34,985 nucleotides of DNA from Peterkaempfera griseoplana (GCF_001418575.1 NZ_LIQR01000084.1:1-34985), one strand, 5' to 3'. Positions 1 to 7,104 are shown, counted from the first letter of the stretch. A program made the numbers and translations. Notes: generated by a model from the sequence alone, not told the origin.

Positions 1-166
1 GCGCCGCCCGCTCACCCGGCTGCTCCTCCTCGGCGGCCGGCGGGGCGGCGGCCGAGGCCAGCAGCTCGGCGAGGGGGGCGTGACCGACGTCGGCGCCGGC
101 CGGGCGCCCGTCGAGCAGCCGCTCGGCGGTCTCCCGGTCGATCCCTCGGAATCGGTTGGTCCTCAT
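1..166 (-). CDS. Probable anti-sigma factor, N-terminal part (cut by window edge)
   Basis: An open frame starts with ATG at 166 and runs off the left end, giving 55 codons. It reads MRTNRFRGIDRETAERLLDG, then an Ala/Glu-rich stretch. Its ATG overlaps the TGA of the upstream sigma factor (ATGA at 163-166), so the two are translationally coupled. A short LDxxTAERLL-type N-terminus followed by an Ala-rich linker is what I recall of streptomycete membrane proteins encoded directly after ECF-like sigma factors. Anti-sigma function is inferred from position and overlap. No zinc-finger motif or membrane segment is visible because the gene is truncated here. Confidence 0.6.
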   Translation of the reverse strand, partial: MRTNRFRGIDRETAERLLDGRPAGADVGHAPLAELLASAAAPPAAEEEQPGERAA

Positions 167-870
167 CTCATGTCCTTCAGCGTCGACGGGCTCGTCCGTG
201 TCACACCCCGGTCCGAATCGCCCTCCGGGGGCAGGGACCCGGAGCGCTCCAGCAGCTCGGCGAGCCGGCGCAGGCCCCGGTGCGCGGCCATCCGGACGGC
301 GCCCGGCCGCTTGCCGAGGATCCGGGCCGCGGCGGCGGCGTCCAGGTCCATGACGACGCGCAGCAGCACCGCCTCGGCCTGGTCCCGGGGGAGCGTCCTG
401 ATGAGGGCGAGTGCGGACTCCGTGGCCACCGTGGAGAGCGCGGAGCCCGCGGGGTCGTCGGGGGCGGGCAGCTCGGCCAGGTACTCGACGGGCGCCCCGG
501 TGCGCGGGGCCCGGCTGAGCCGGCGCAGATGGTCCATGGCGCGGTGGCGGCCGATGGTGGCGACCCAGCCGCGGAAGCCGTCGGAGTCCCCCTGGAACGC
601 CCGCAGGTCCCGGGCGACCTGCAGCCAGGTCTCGGAGGCCACGTCCTCGGCGTCGTCGCCGACGAGCGCCCGCAGATAGCGCAGCAGACCGGGCTGGACG
701 GCCCGGTAGAGGCTGCGGAAGGCCTCCTCGTCCCCGTCGGCGGCGGCCCGCACCGCGGCGGAGAGATCGGCGGGGCCGGGCCGGCGCGGTACGGCCCGGC
801 CGGCCTCCGCGGCAGGGGCCGCACGGCCGCCCCCGTCGTACTTCTCACGTCTCTGCACGCGGGCCATCAT
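163..870 (-). CDS. Sigma-70 family (ECF-like) RNA polymerase sigma factor
   Basis: The 235-residue product has the two-domain layout of an extracytoplasmic-function sigma factor. Region 2 lies at about residues 35-120 (DEEAFRSLYR, DAEDVASETWLQVARDL, GWVATIGRHRAMDHLRR). Region 4 lies at about 145-212 (LPRDQAEAVLLRVVMDLD, then the helix-turn-helix AARILGKRPGAVRMAAHRGLRRL). It would direct RNA polymerase to a specific promoter set. The RPAAVRMAxHRGLRRL-type end is common in actinobacterial members. Its stop overlaps the start of the probable anti-sigma gene. The start is uncertain: ATG ATG at 870-865 is used here, but a strong hairpin (874-910) lies directly upstream, so a start further inside the frame is possible. 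The target regulon cannot be read from this window. Confidence 0.9.
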   Translation of the reverse strand: MMARVQRREKYDGGGRAAPAAEAGRAVPRRPGPADLSAAVRAAADGDEEAFRSLYRAVQPGLLRYLRALVGDDAEDVASETWLQVARDLRAFQGDSDGFRGWVATIGRHRAMDHLRRLSRAPRTGAPVEYLAELPAPDDPAGSALSTVATESALALIRTLPRDQAEAVLLRVVMDLDAAAAARILGKRPGAVRMAAHRGLRRLAELLERSGSLPPEGDSDRGVTRTSPSTLKDMR

Positions 871-873
871 GCG

Positions 874-910
874 GCACCGCCGCCCCTCGGTGGGCCGGGG
901 GCGGCGGTGC
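874..910 (-). terminator. Strong hairpin after the Eis-like gene
   Basis: A perfect 13-bp stem (874-886 with 898-910, arm gcaccgccgcccc) encloses an 11-nt loop. It lies between the Eis-like gene, which ends at 961, and the sigma factor, which starts near 870, both on the minus strand. There is no T-run, as is common for Streptomyces terminators. It nearly touches the annotated sigma start, so it could also lie in that gene's 5' leader. Confidence 0.7.
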
Positions 911-960
911 GGTGGTCGGAACCGGGCGGCGGGGACCGGGGCCTGCGGCGGCCCGGCCGG

Positions 961-2232
961 TCAGAACATGTCGGGGCACCAGGGGCGGAACGGGGTCCGC
1001 AGCGTGAGGTCGGCCCGTGCGGCGGCGGCGGGCACCAGCTCCGCGACCAGTCCGGCGGCGGCCAGCCGGGGCACGGTCTCGCCGCCCAGGAGCAGCGAGC
1101 CCAGGGCGCCGACGCCCAGGGCGAGGTCCGCGGGGTCGGCGGTGCGGGTGCAGATGCCGCTGCCGTCGGCGGCGGTCTCCAGGGCCCAGCGGCCCTCGGC
1201 GTACCCGGCGGGGTCCGCCACCTCGAAGACGATCCGGCCGGGCGCTCCGTAGGTCCTGGAGCCGAAGGCGGCCACCGGGTCCAGCACCCGCAGCCACATG
1301 AAGTCGTCGCTGTCCGCGGTGGCCCGGGCCGCGCGCGGGTCGTTGAGCAGCAGCGGCAGCGGGTCGTCGGGGGCGATGTTCCGCACCACCAGCCGGCGCA
1401 CCCAGTCGACGGAGAAGGCGTACCGCCACAGGGCCGCGGCGGTCGCCCGGTCCAGGGCGAAGTGGTCGCGGACGGTCAGGGTGCAGTCGGGGCGCTTGCC
1501 GTCCCAGGTGCTGTCCACGGCGTACGTCAGCATGCCGGTCACCTGGCCGTCGGCGTCCCGGTGGACGGCGGCGAAGGGTTCCGTCCAGTCGCTGTGCGGT
1601 CCGCGCAGCTCACCTGTGCGGATGCGCCAGTTGACCTCCCGGCGCTCGATCGCTCCGGGCTGGGTGCGGCGGTAGCGGTCGAAGAGGCCGGGGGCCAGCT
1701 TGCGGACCTCTGCCATGGAGGCGAGGTCGATCCGGCCGGCGTCCTGACCCGGTACCGGCCGCAGACCGCCGGCCCGCGTCAGGTCGATCTCCAGGCCGCC
1801 GCAGCGGGTGGCCGGGCCGAAGCCGAACCGGCCGTAGATGTTGTACTCGGCGGCGACCAGGATCGCCACCGCGTCGCCGCGCGCCGCGGCGGCGGCCAGG
1901 TCGTGCTCCATCATCCGGCTGAGCAGTCCGCGCCGCCGGTGGGTGGCGGTCACCGTGACGTTGCTGATCGCGTCGGCGGTGAGCACGCCGCCGCCGGGCA
2001 TCGTCAGTTCGGTGGCGAAGCTGCGGAAGGTGCCGACGCAGCGGTCCCCGTCGAAGGCGCCGATGGAACGGGCGGGCTCGAAGAAGGCCCGCCGGACCTC
2101 CAGCGTGCCGGGGTCGCCGGGCCGCATGAAGCCGATGTCGAGCGCCTGGCCCCAGGCGGGCAGCTCAGCCTCGGTGATCTCACGTATGTCGATGTCGCGC
2201 CGGCCGTCCGGTTCGCTGGTCTGCTTGGCCAT
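961..2232 (-). CDS. Eis-like GNAT N-acetyltransferase with C-terminal SCP2-like domain
   Basis: The 423-residue protein resembles mycobacterial Eis (about 400 residues), which transfers acetyl groups from acetyl-CoA to amines such as aminoglycosides or peptide lysines. An N-terminal GNAT fold carries the CoA loop VTATHRRRGLLSRMM (about 94-108). The NIYGRFGFGPAT motif supplies Tyr133, matching the Eis general-acid tyrosine. A second GNAT-like region follows, then a sterol-carrier-like C-terminal domain. The chain ends in Phe423 (PWCPDMF); in Eis the C-terminal phenylalanine carboxylate is catalytic. ATG 2232 is chosen because a -10-like TACGGT (2244-2239) ends exactly six bases before it, the spacing of a leaderless transcript. 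The natural substrate cannot be deduced. Confidence 0.88.
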   Translation of the reverse strand: MAKQTSEPDGRRDIDIREITEAELPAWGQALDIGFMRPGDPGTLEVRRAFFEPARSIGAFDGDRCVGTFRSFATELTMPGGGVLTADAISNVTVTATHRRRGLLSRMMEHDLAAAAARGDAVAILVAAEYNIYGRFGFGPATRCGGLEIDLTRAGGLRPVPGQDAGRIDLASMAEVRKLAPGLFDRYRRTQPGAIERREVNWRIRTGELRGPHSDWTEPFAAVHRDADGQVTGMLTYAVDSTWDGKRPDCTLTVRDHFALDRATAAALWRYAFSVDWVRRLVVRNIAPDDPLPLLLNDPRAARATADSDDFMWLRVLDPVAAFGSRTYGAPGRIVFEVADPAGYAEGRWALETAADGSGICTRTADPADLALGVGALGSLLLGGETVPRLAAAGLVAELVPAAAARADLTLRTPFRPWCPDMF

Positions 2233-2238
2233 GGGGGC

Positions 2239-2268
2239 ACCGTACGACCGGCCGGTAGGGCAGGTCAC
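2239..2268 (-). promoter_or_regulatory. Candidate leaderless promoter of the Eis-like gene
   Basis: On the minus strand GTGACC (2268-2263) is followed after 18 bp by TACGGT (2244-2239). Six bases then lead to the ATG at 2232, so transcription would start at the A of the start codon. No Shine-Dalgarno sequence precedes this ATG, which supports leaderless initiation. Confidence 0.5.
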
Positions 2269-2436
2269 CCGCTTTTCCGCGCCTCGCGCCGGTCCGCCAC
2301 CGGGACGCCCGGGCCGTACCCCGCGCGCCCGTGTCGCGCCGGCGGCCGCCGCCGATGACGTCCCCGGCCCGGCGCGGGCCGCCACCGCCTCCGCGACCCG
2401 GCAGCTGCCGGGTCCGCGCCGGGGGCGGGACCGCCG

Positions 2437-3021
2437 CTACCAGCGGTGGCCGTCGCCGGCCAGCAGATCCTCGATCCTGGCCTCGCCCTCGCGGTAGCGG
2501 CGAGTGATCTCCGCACTGCAGCGGTCCACGGTGCCCTGGAGGGACTGCCGGCGGCGGGAGACCTCCCGTTCATGGGCGGAGAGCCGCTCCAGGGCGGCGG
2601 CGAGCGCCGCGTCGCCGTTGGCGGCGAGGTCGGCGAGCTGCACATCGCCCATCAGCCGGTCGGCCTCGTCGCCGTACCGCTCGCCGCGTGGGGTGCCGAG
2701 GGTGACATGGCGGGCGCTGCGGAAGCGGGCCGGGCCGTCGGCGAGGATCTGCGGCAGGCGGTCCAGGAGGTTCTCCGCCGGGGCCGGCTGCTGTGCGCCG
2801 CCGGAGCGGCGGGCCAGCTCGGCGCGGATGATGTCGATCCGGCCCTGGAGCAGGCGGCGGAGGTAGGAGAGGTCGGCCTCGTCCTCCTGGGCGGAGCGGC
2901 GCAGCGCCCGCAGTTCGTCGAGTCCCAGGCCGGAGGGCGCCCGCACGCCGGGCGGGACCGCCGGCGGCACCTCGCGCGGGGAGGGGCCGGAGGCACCGTC
3001 CGACCCGTTGTGCTCATCCAT
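2437..3021 (-). CDS. rsiG: RsiG, c-di-GMP-responsive anti-sigma factor for WhiG
   Basis: The 194-residue, largely helical protein carries two copies of the c-di-GMP signature E(X)3S(X)2R(X)3Q(X)3D. The first is E48-S52-R55-Q59-D63, the second E151-S155-R158-Q162-D166. In Streptomyces, RsiG bound to cyclic-di-GMP sequesters the sporulation sigma factor WhiG and so couples second-messenger level to spore formation. The two motifs sit in long helices predicted to form an antiparallel coiled coil, separated by a loop of about 85 residues. The N-terminal 30 residues are Pro/Gly-rich and probably disordered. The start ATG at 3021 has AGGTGG about six bases upstream. WhiG is not in this window. Assignment rests on the duplicated motif, which I regard as diagnostic. 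Confidence 0.93.
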   Translation of the reverse strand: MDEHNGSDGASGPSPREVPPAVPPGVRAPSGLGLDELRALRRSAQEDEADLSYLRRLLQGRIDIIRAELARRSGGAQQPAPAENLLDRLPQILADGPARFRSARHVTLGTPRGERYGDEADRLMGDVQLADLAANGDAALAAALERLSAHEREVSRRRQSLQGTVDRCSAEITRRYREGEARIEDLLAGDGHRW

Positions 3022-3481
3022 CAGCCACCTGCTGTCCTTCGGTCGGTCCCCGGCTCTGTCCCCCGCCCCGGGTCACGCCGGTCCGGGGCCCTGCGGTTCC
3101 CCGCCGGAGCGGTCGGCACCCGTCCGGGGGAACGGTGCTCGGTACGGGCTTACGGCCGCTGCCCGCATGGTGGCATCCGGGACACGCCCGATGCACTGCC
3201 GGTCCACCCGATCGGAGCCCTGGCGAATACCCCTGGCTAATACGACCAGCGCACTGCCCTGCGCGGACGGCTGCCCACCGGGCGCGTCCGATCGCGGCAC
3301 GGGCGTGAACGTGGCCCACGCGCCCTCTTCCACGCCGGTCCGCGCCCTGCTCGGCGGCTGCCCCCGAACTCCGGGCACCGGACGGTCCCACCGCGCGCCC
3401 CCCGGAGGCGGGCGGGCCCGGGATGACGCCCCCACCCTCCCGCGGTGCCGGCCGCCCTCGCACTGCCGCCACAATGGGTCC
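3022..3481. other. 460-bp intergenic region between divergent rsiG and dtd
   Basis: No reading frame here has convincing codon usage. The region must hold the rsiG promoter (leftward) and the dtd promoter (rightward). A relatively A/T-rich spot at about 3222-3246 (gcgaataccc, ggctaatacg) is the likeliest promoter or operator core, but I cannot assign -35 and -10 elements. Just before dtd, CACAAT at 3470-3475 ends six bases before the ATG and could be a -10 for a leaderless dtd transcript. Confidence 0.45.
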
Positions 3482-3907
3482 ATGCGAGCAGTGGTGCAGC
3501 GGGTGACCGAGGCGAGTGTGACCGTGGCCGGTGAGACGGTGGGCTCCATCCTGGGGCCGGGCCTGTGCGTCCTGGTGGGGGTGACCCATGAGGACACCCC
3601 GGCGCAGGCCGCCCAACTGGCCCGCAAACTCTGGTCACTGCGCATCCTGGAGGGCGAGAAGTCCTGCTCCGACCTCTCCGCCCCGCTGCTGGTGGTCAGC
3701 CAGTTCACCCTCTACGGGGACGCCCGCAAGGGCCGTCGCCCGACCTGGAACGCCGCCGCCCCGGGGCCGGTCGCCGAGCCGCTGGTGGACGAGGTTGTGG
3801 CGCAGCTGCGCGGGCTGGGCGCCACGGTGGCCACCGGCAGGTTCGGTGCCGAGATGAAGGTCTCCCTCGTCAACGACGGACCCTTCACGGTGCTGCTGGA
3901 GATGTGA
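3482..3907 (+). CDS. dtd: D-aminoacyl-tRNA deacylase (DTD)
   Basis: The 141-residue protein has the full length and motifs of the DTD family, which hydrolyses D-amino acids (and glycine from tRNA-Ala) off mischarged tRNAs. It begins [15 protein letters not shown], has the catalytic-face motif SQFTLYGD followed by KGRRPTW, and ends with [12 protein letters not shown], containing the Gly-Pro pair that forms the cross-subunit Gly-cisPro chirality filter. It is cytosolic and homodimeric in characterised members. The start ATG has no clear Shine-Dalgarno; a -10-like CACAAT ends six bases before it, suggesting leaderless translation. A SIMPL-domain gene follows after 48 bp on the same strand. Confidence 0.95.
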   Translation: MRAVVQRVTEASVTVAGETVGSILGPGLCVLVGVTHEDTPAQAAQLARKLWSLRILEGEKSCSDLSAPLLVVSQFTLYGDARKGRRPTWNAAAPGPVAEPLVDEVVAQLRGLGATVATGRFGAEMKVSLVNDGPFTVLLEM

Positions 3908-3955
3908 GACCGCCGGGCGGCCACCCGGCCCGGAGCCCCTGGAGAGAGGACGCCC

Positions 3956-4648
3956 ATGACATCCCCACCGCCGACCGTGGCCGTGCGCGGCGAGGCCGAG
4001 CTGGAGGTCGACCCCGAGCTGGCCCGGCTGCTGGTCACCGTCTCCGCACGCGACCGCGACCGCGGCCGCACCCTGGCCCGGCTCACCGAACGGCTGGACG
4101 CGGTGCGCCACCGGGTGGCCTCCTTCGGGGCGGCGGTGGAACGGGCGGACACCGGCTCGCTCTGGGTGCAGCCCGAGTACCAGGACTCCAGGCGGGCTGG
4201 GGAGCGTGTCGCCGGCTACCTGGGCAGTGCCGAACTCCGGGTCACCGTGGTCGACTTCAGCGTGCTGGGGGAACTGCTGCTGAGCGTCGCCGACCAGGAG
4301 ATGACAGTGGTGGCCGGCCCCTCGTGGGGGCTGCGCAGCGACAGTCCCGTCCATCGGGAGGCCCGCGAACAGGCGGTCCACGCCTCCCTGGAGCGGGCCC
4401 GGCAGTACGCCGCCGCCCTGGGTGCCACCCTCACCGGGCTGGTGGAGCTGGCCGACCAGGGCCTCGGCTCCGGCGGCGGCGGCCGGGTGGGCGGCGGCTA
4501 CGACGGTCCGCCGCCGGGTGCCCTACGGGCCGCCGCGGCACCCGGAGGCGCCTCGCCGCTGCCCCAGCTGGAGCTGGAGCCGGTGAAGCAGCGGGTACGG
4601 GCCACGGTGGAGGCCCGCTGGACGATGAGCCCGCCCACCGGCCTCTGA
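3956..4648 (+). CDS. SIMPL-domain (DUF541) protein
   Basis: The 230-residue protein fits the SIMPL/DUF541 family: an opening VAVRGEAELEVDPELARLLVTVSARDRD, a middle segment in which pairs of derivatives are combined (VQPEYQDSRRAGERVAGYLGSAELRVTV), and a late basic segment VKQRVRATVEARW. Many family members are periplasmic or secreted, but no signal peptide or lipobox is visible here, so it may be cytosolic. A Gly-rich insert (GSGGGGRVGGGY, about residue 177) precedes the last strand. The family's biochemical role is poorly defined. The start ATG has GGAGAGAGGA ten bases upstream. It lies 48 bp after dtd and is probably cotranscribed with it. Confidence 0.85.
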   Translation: MTSPPPTVAVRGEAELEVDPELARLLVTVSARDRDRGRTLARLTERLDAVRHRVASFGAAVERADTGSLWVQPEYQDSRRAGERVAGYLGSAELRVTVVDFSVLGELLLSVADQEMTVVAGPSWGLRSDSPVHREAREQAVHASLERARQYAAALGATLTGLVELADQGLGSGGGGRVGGGYDGPPPGALRAAAAPGGASPLPQLELEPVKQRVRATVEARWTMSPPTGL

Positions 4649-4669
4649 GCCCACCCTGCTCTGCCTTGG

Positions 4670-4692
4670 GGTCTCCCCCCGAGGGGGGCGGG
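4670..4692. terminator. Short G/C hairpin between convergent genes
   Basis: A run of six C (4675-4680) faces six G (4683-4688) with minimal loop, lying between the SIMPL gene (ends 4648) and ygfZ (ends 4699). It could terminate from either side. The loop is very tight, so confidence is limited. Confidence 0.4.
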
Positions 4693-4698
4693 CGGCCG

Positions 4699-5664
4699 CT
4701 ACTGCGGGACGACGACCTCCTGGCCGGCCGGCACCGGCCCGGCCAGCAGCACCGCGTCCACCGGGACATTGCGCTTGACCAGGGCGAGCGCCACCGGGCC
4801 CAGCTCGAAGTGGCGGGCCGAGGAGGTGACGAAGCCGACCGGGCGGCCGTCCTGGCCCTCGGCGGCGATCCGCACCTCGGCGCCGTGCGGGGGCAGTACC
4901 TCCTCGGTCCCGTCCAGGTGGAGCAGCACGAGCCGGCGCGGCGGACGGCCCAGATTGTGCACCCTGGCGACGGTCTCCTGTCCCCGGTAGCAGCCCTTCT
5001 GCAGATGCACGGCGGTGCTCAGCCAGTCCACCTCGTGCGGGATGGTGCGGTGGTCGGTCTCGAAGCCCAGCCGTGGCCGGTGGCCCTCGATGCGCAGCGC
5101 CTCGTAGGCCCAGCTGCCCGCCGGTTCGCCCCAGCCCGCCGCCTGCTTCTCCAGTTCGGCGCGGGGCACGAAGAGGTCCCTGCCGTACGGGGTCTCGCGG
5201 ACCGCCGCGGCGCCGGAGGCGTCGGCGACGGAGCCCGCCGGGAGGTGGACCACGGCGTAGTCGGCGGTCGCGTCGGCGATCTCCACCCGGTAGAAGAACT
5301 TCATGGACTCCAGATAGGCGATCAGCGCCTGCTGGGTGCCGGGCTCCACATGGGCCCAGGTGGTGACGCCGTCGTCGACCAGGTAGAGGGCGTGCTCCAC
5401 ATGGCCGTGCGGGGAGAGGATCAGCGCCTCGGTGGCCTGCTGCGGCGGCAGTTCGCTGACGTGCTGGGTGAGCAGCAGGTGCAGCCAGCTCAGCCGGTCC
5501 TCGCCGGTGACGGTGACCACGCCCCGGTGGGAGAGGTCGACGAAGCCCTCGCCTGCGGCGAGCCTGCGCTGCTCACGGAAGATGTCGCCGTAGTGGGCGG
5601 CGACGCCCTCATCGGCCCCCTCGGCGGGGACGGCACCGGGCAGGGACAGCAGCGGGCTCCTCAT
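4699..5664 (-). CDS. ygfZ: YgfZ/GcvT-like folate-binding protein
   Basis: The 321-residue protein carries the YgfZ signature KGCYRGQE at residues 223-230, including the invariant cysteine, followed by TVARVHNLGRPPRRL. YgfZ proteins resemble the T-protein of glycine cleavage, bind tetrahydrofolate and help maintain or repair certain iron-sulfur enzymes. The family fold is seen in DLSHRGVVTVTGEDRLSWLHLLLTQ near the N-terminus and the small C-terminal barrel (PVGFVTSSARHFELGPVALALVKR). The ATG at 5664 has no Shine-Dalgarno. A -10-like TAGGCT (5677-5672) lies seven bases upstream, so the transcript probably has a 0-1-nt leader. It lies 55 bp downstream of nur. The M. tuberculosis equivalent is, from memory, Rv0811c, in a similar neighbourhood. 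Confidence 0.93.
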   Translation of the reverse strand: MRSPLLSLPGAVPAEGADEGVAAHYGDIFREQRRLAAGEGFVDLSHRGVVTVTGEDRLSWLHLLLTQHVSELPPQQATEALILSPHGHVEHALYLVDDGVTTWAHVEPGTQQALIAYLESMKFFYRVEIADATADYAVVHLPAGSVADASGAAAVRETPYGRDLFVPRAELEKQAAGWGEPAGSWAYEALRIEGHRPRLGFETDHRTIPHEVDWLSTAVHLQKGCYRGQETVARVHNLGRPPRRLVLLHLDGTEEVLPPHGAEVRIAAEGQDGRPVGFVTSSARHFELGPVALALVKRNVPVDAVLLAGPVPAGQEVVVPQ

Positions 5665-5695
5665 GTCCCCCAGCCTAGGCCTTCGGCGATTGCCG

Positions 5696-5715
5696 CGGTC
5701 CGCCGCCCCGGACCG
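5696..5715 (-). terminator. Small hairpin after nur
   Basis: A 6-bp perfect stem CGGTCC (5696-5701) with GGACCG (5710-5715) and an 8-nt loop lies just past the nur stop at 5720. It may terminate nur before the independent ygfZ promoter. Confidence 0.4.
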
Positions 5716-5719
5716 GGGG

Positions 5720-6241
5720 TCAGCCGTGCCCGGCCGGCCCGGAGGGCGCGGAGCCGGGCGCGGCCCCGGTGCCGGACGAGGGCGCGGAGCCGGACGAGCC
5801 GGACGAGGCCGTGCAGTCGGCGCAGCGGCCGAAGATCGCGAAGTGCTTCATGTCGGTGTCGAAGCCGTACTCCGCGCGCAGCCGGTCCACCAGCGGGGCG
5901 GCCACGGAGGTGTCGGTCTCGGCGATCCTGCCGCAGTCCCGGCAGACCAGGTGCATGTGGTGGTGCCGGTCGGCGAGGTGGTACGTGGGCGCGCCGTGGC
6001 CGAGGTGCGTGTGGGAGACCAGACCCAGCTCCTCCAGCAGCTCCAGGGTGCGGTAGACGGTGGAGATGTTGACGCCGCTGGCGGTGTGCCGGACCTTGGT
6101 GAGGATGTCGTCGGGGGTGGCGTGGTCCAGGGCGTCCACGGCCTCCAGGACGAGCTGGCGCTGCGGGGTGAGCCGGTAACCGCGGGTGCGCAGCTCGGTC
6201 TTCCAGTCGGTGGAGCTGGTCTCGGTGCTGGTCCTTGCCAC
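5720..6241 (-). CDS. nur: Nur, nickel-responsive Fur-family repressor
   Basis: The 173-residue Fur-family repressor matches S. coelicolor Nur closely over its core (GYRLTPQRQLVLEAVDALDH, NISTVYRTLELLEELGLVSH). The histidines that bind metal in the Nur crystal structure are all present: H40, H93, H95 and H97 for the Ni-site, and H77, H79 and H133 for the M-site. CRDC (100-103) and CADC (140-143) could bind structural zinc. With nickel bound, Nur represses nickel uptake and the iron superoxide dismutase gene. GTG at 6241 is preferred because GAGAG lies four bases upstream; TTG at 6250 would add three residues. The C-terminus has an unusual 30-residue Ser/Gly/Ala/Pro tail beyond the Fur fold. 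None of the classical Nur targets (sodF, nikABCDE) is in the window. Confidence 0.93.
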   Translation of the reverse strand: MARTSTETSSTDWKTELRTRGYRLTPQRQLVLEAVDALDHATPDDILTKVRHTASGVNISTVYRTLELLEELGLVSHTHLGHGAPTYHLADRHHHMHLVCRDCGRIAETDTSVAAPLVDRLRAEYGFDTDMKHFAIFGRCADCTASSGSSGSAPSSGTGAAPGSAPSGPAGHG

Positions 6242-6272
6242 GGCTCTCAATCCCTCGCGCTCGGGCGTCCCG

Positions 6273-6310
6273 CCGGTCCCCAGTCTAGGTGCGGCCAGTC
6301 TAGGGACCGG
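6273..6310. repeat. Nested inverted and direct repeat between nur and the nitrobindin-like gene
   Basis: An 8-bp perfect inverted repeat (CCGGTCCC at 6273-6280, GGGACCGG at 6303-6310) encloses two identical 10-bp direct repeats ccagtctagg at 6280-6289 and 6295-6304, 15 bp apart. On the minus strand each direct repeat reads CCTAGACTGG and so contains a -10-like TAGACT. The element lies 32-70 bases upstream of the nur start and directly after the nitrobindin-like stop. It could be a terminator, a tandem nur promoter, an operator, or a combination. Confidence 0.6.
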
Positions 6311-6323
6311 AGGCTCGAACGCG

Positions 6324-6908
6324 TCAGCGGAAGAATGCGATGCCGTCGTCGGGGAGGTCCGCGATGTCCTCGATCAGCTTGGCCGGGTTGAGGACCTTCT
6401 TGAGCTGGGCGGACATGTAGGGGCGCAGCGGCACCTCGGGGGCGGCCTTCTCGCCGACCCACATCAGCTCGCCGTTGACCAGTCCGTAGAGCCGCTTGCC
6501 GCCGCTGTAGGGGGCGGCGGAGGCGGTGCGCGCGACGGCGTCGGTGGCGATGTCGATCTGCGGCCGGCCGTCGGCCATCTCGCCGTACCAGATCTCGACG
6601 ACGCCCTCGTCCCGGACCATGGAGGCCTCGATGCCGCGGGTCCCGCCGGCACCCCCGGCGTTGCTGGTGATGCGCCAGAAGCCGAACTCGTTCTCCAGCG
6701 GGCGGACCTTGTTGCCCTCGTGGTCCAGGACCCAGCTGCGGGAGCGGTACTCCAGGAAGGCCCGGCCGTCGTGGCGGAAGATCACTTCCTGGCCGAAGTT
6801 GCACTTCTCGCTGCCGGGGAAGTCGAAGACCCCGGCGCCCTCCCAGGTACCGAGGAGGAAGGCCAGCGGGACGACGTCCTTGTGGAGGTCGGAAGGAATC
6901 TCGATCAT
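6324..6908 (-). CDS. Ferric nitrobindin-like protein (FABP-like beta-barrel)
   Basis: The 194-residue protein shows the nitrobindin/DUF1794 entry motif GTWEGAGVFDFPG (residues 20-32) and the strand pattern of a ten-stranded FABP-like barrel. True nitrobindins bind ferric haem through a C-terminal histidine in a PHLxxxL context and convert peroxynitrite to nitrate. Here the aligned segment reads LRPYMSAQLKK, so the ligand position is Tyr164. This places it with the 'nitrobindin-like' actinobacterial proteins reported to lack the haem histidine; M. tuberculosis Rv0813c is a neighbour-conserved relative. Haem binding is therefore doubtful and the ligand unknown. ATG 6908 matches the conserved MIEIPSDLH start. 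It is cytosolic and sits between nur and a small membrane protein, all on the minus strand. Confidence 0.85.
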   Translation of the reverse strand: MIEIPSDLHKDVVPLAFLLGTWEGAGVFDFPGSEKCNFGQEVIFRHDGRAFLEYRSRSWVLDHEGNKVRPLENEFGFWRITSNAGGAGGTRGIEASMVRDEGVVEIWYGEMADGRPQIDIATDAVARTASAAPYSGGKRLYGLVNGELMWVGEKAAPEVPLRPYMSAQLKKVLNPAKLIEDIADLPDDGIAFFR

Positions 6909-6953
6909 GGTCTGGGTGACGCCTCGGTGATCGCGGGTACGGGGGTCTGAGGG

Positions 6954-6966
6954 GGCCCTGCGGGCC
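6954..6966 (-). terminator. Small hairpin after the tiny membrane-protein gene
   Basis: GGCCC and GGGCC arms (5-bp perfect stem, 3-nt loop) lie between the end of the small membrane-protein gene (6988) and the nitrobindin-like start (6908). It is short and could be chance in this G/C-rich sequence. Confidence 0.3.
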
Positions 6967-6987
6967 ACCCTCCACCGTACCCCGATG

Positions 6988-7104
6988 TCAGCGCTGGCCC
7001 TGGTACAGCTTCAGAACGGCGAAGACCGCGAACCAGACGATGGCCACGGCCACCACGGCAAGCAGGACGGTGTAGGCGGTCTCAAGCACCTCTGTGCTCC
7101 TCAT
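6988..7104 (-). CDS. Tiny single-span membrane protein
   Basis: An in-frame gene of 38 codons from ATG 7104 encodes an N-terminal MRSTEVLETAY, one hydrophobic helix (about residues 11-32, TVLLAVVAVAIVWFAVFAVL) and the polar end KLYQGQR. An alternative GTG start at 7089 gives 33 residues and has AGGAG seven bases upstream, the best ribosome-binding site in the segment, so the shorter form may be the real one. A -10-like TAGACT lies upstream near 7144-7139. Divergent from the DsrE-like gene at 7223. Function unknown; such small Streptomyces membrane proteins are conserved but rarely studied. Confidence 0.7.
   Translation of the reverse strand: MRSTEVLETAYTVLLAVVAVAIVWFAVFAVLKLYQGQR

Noticed and set aside
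280-2358. 692-codon plus-strand open frame
   Set aside because: It is antisense to the sigma factor and Eis-like genes, its translation is Gly/Arg/Pro-rich with no motif, and long shadow frames are expected at this G/C content.
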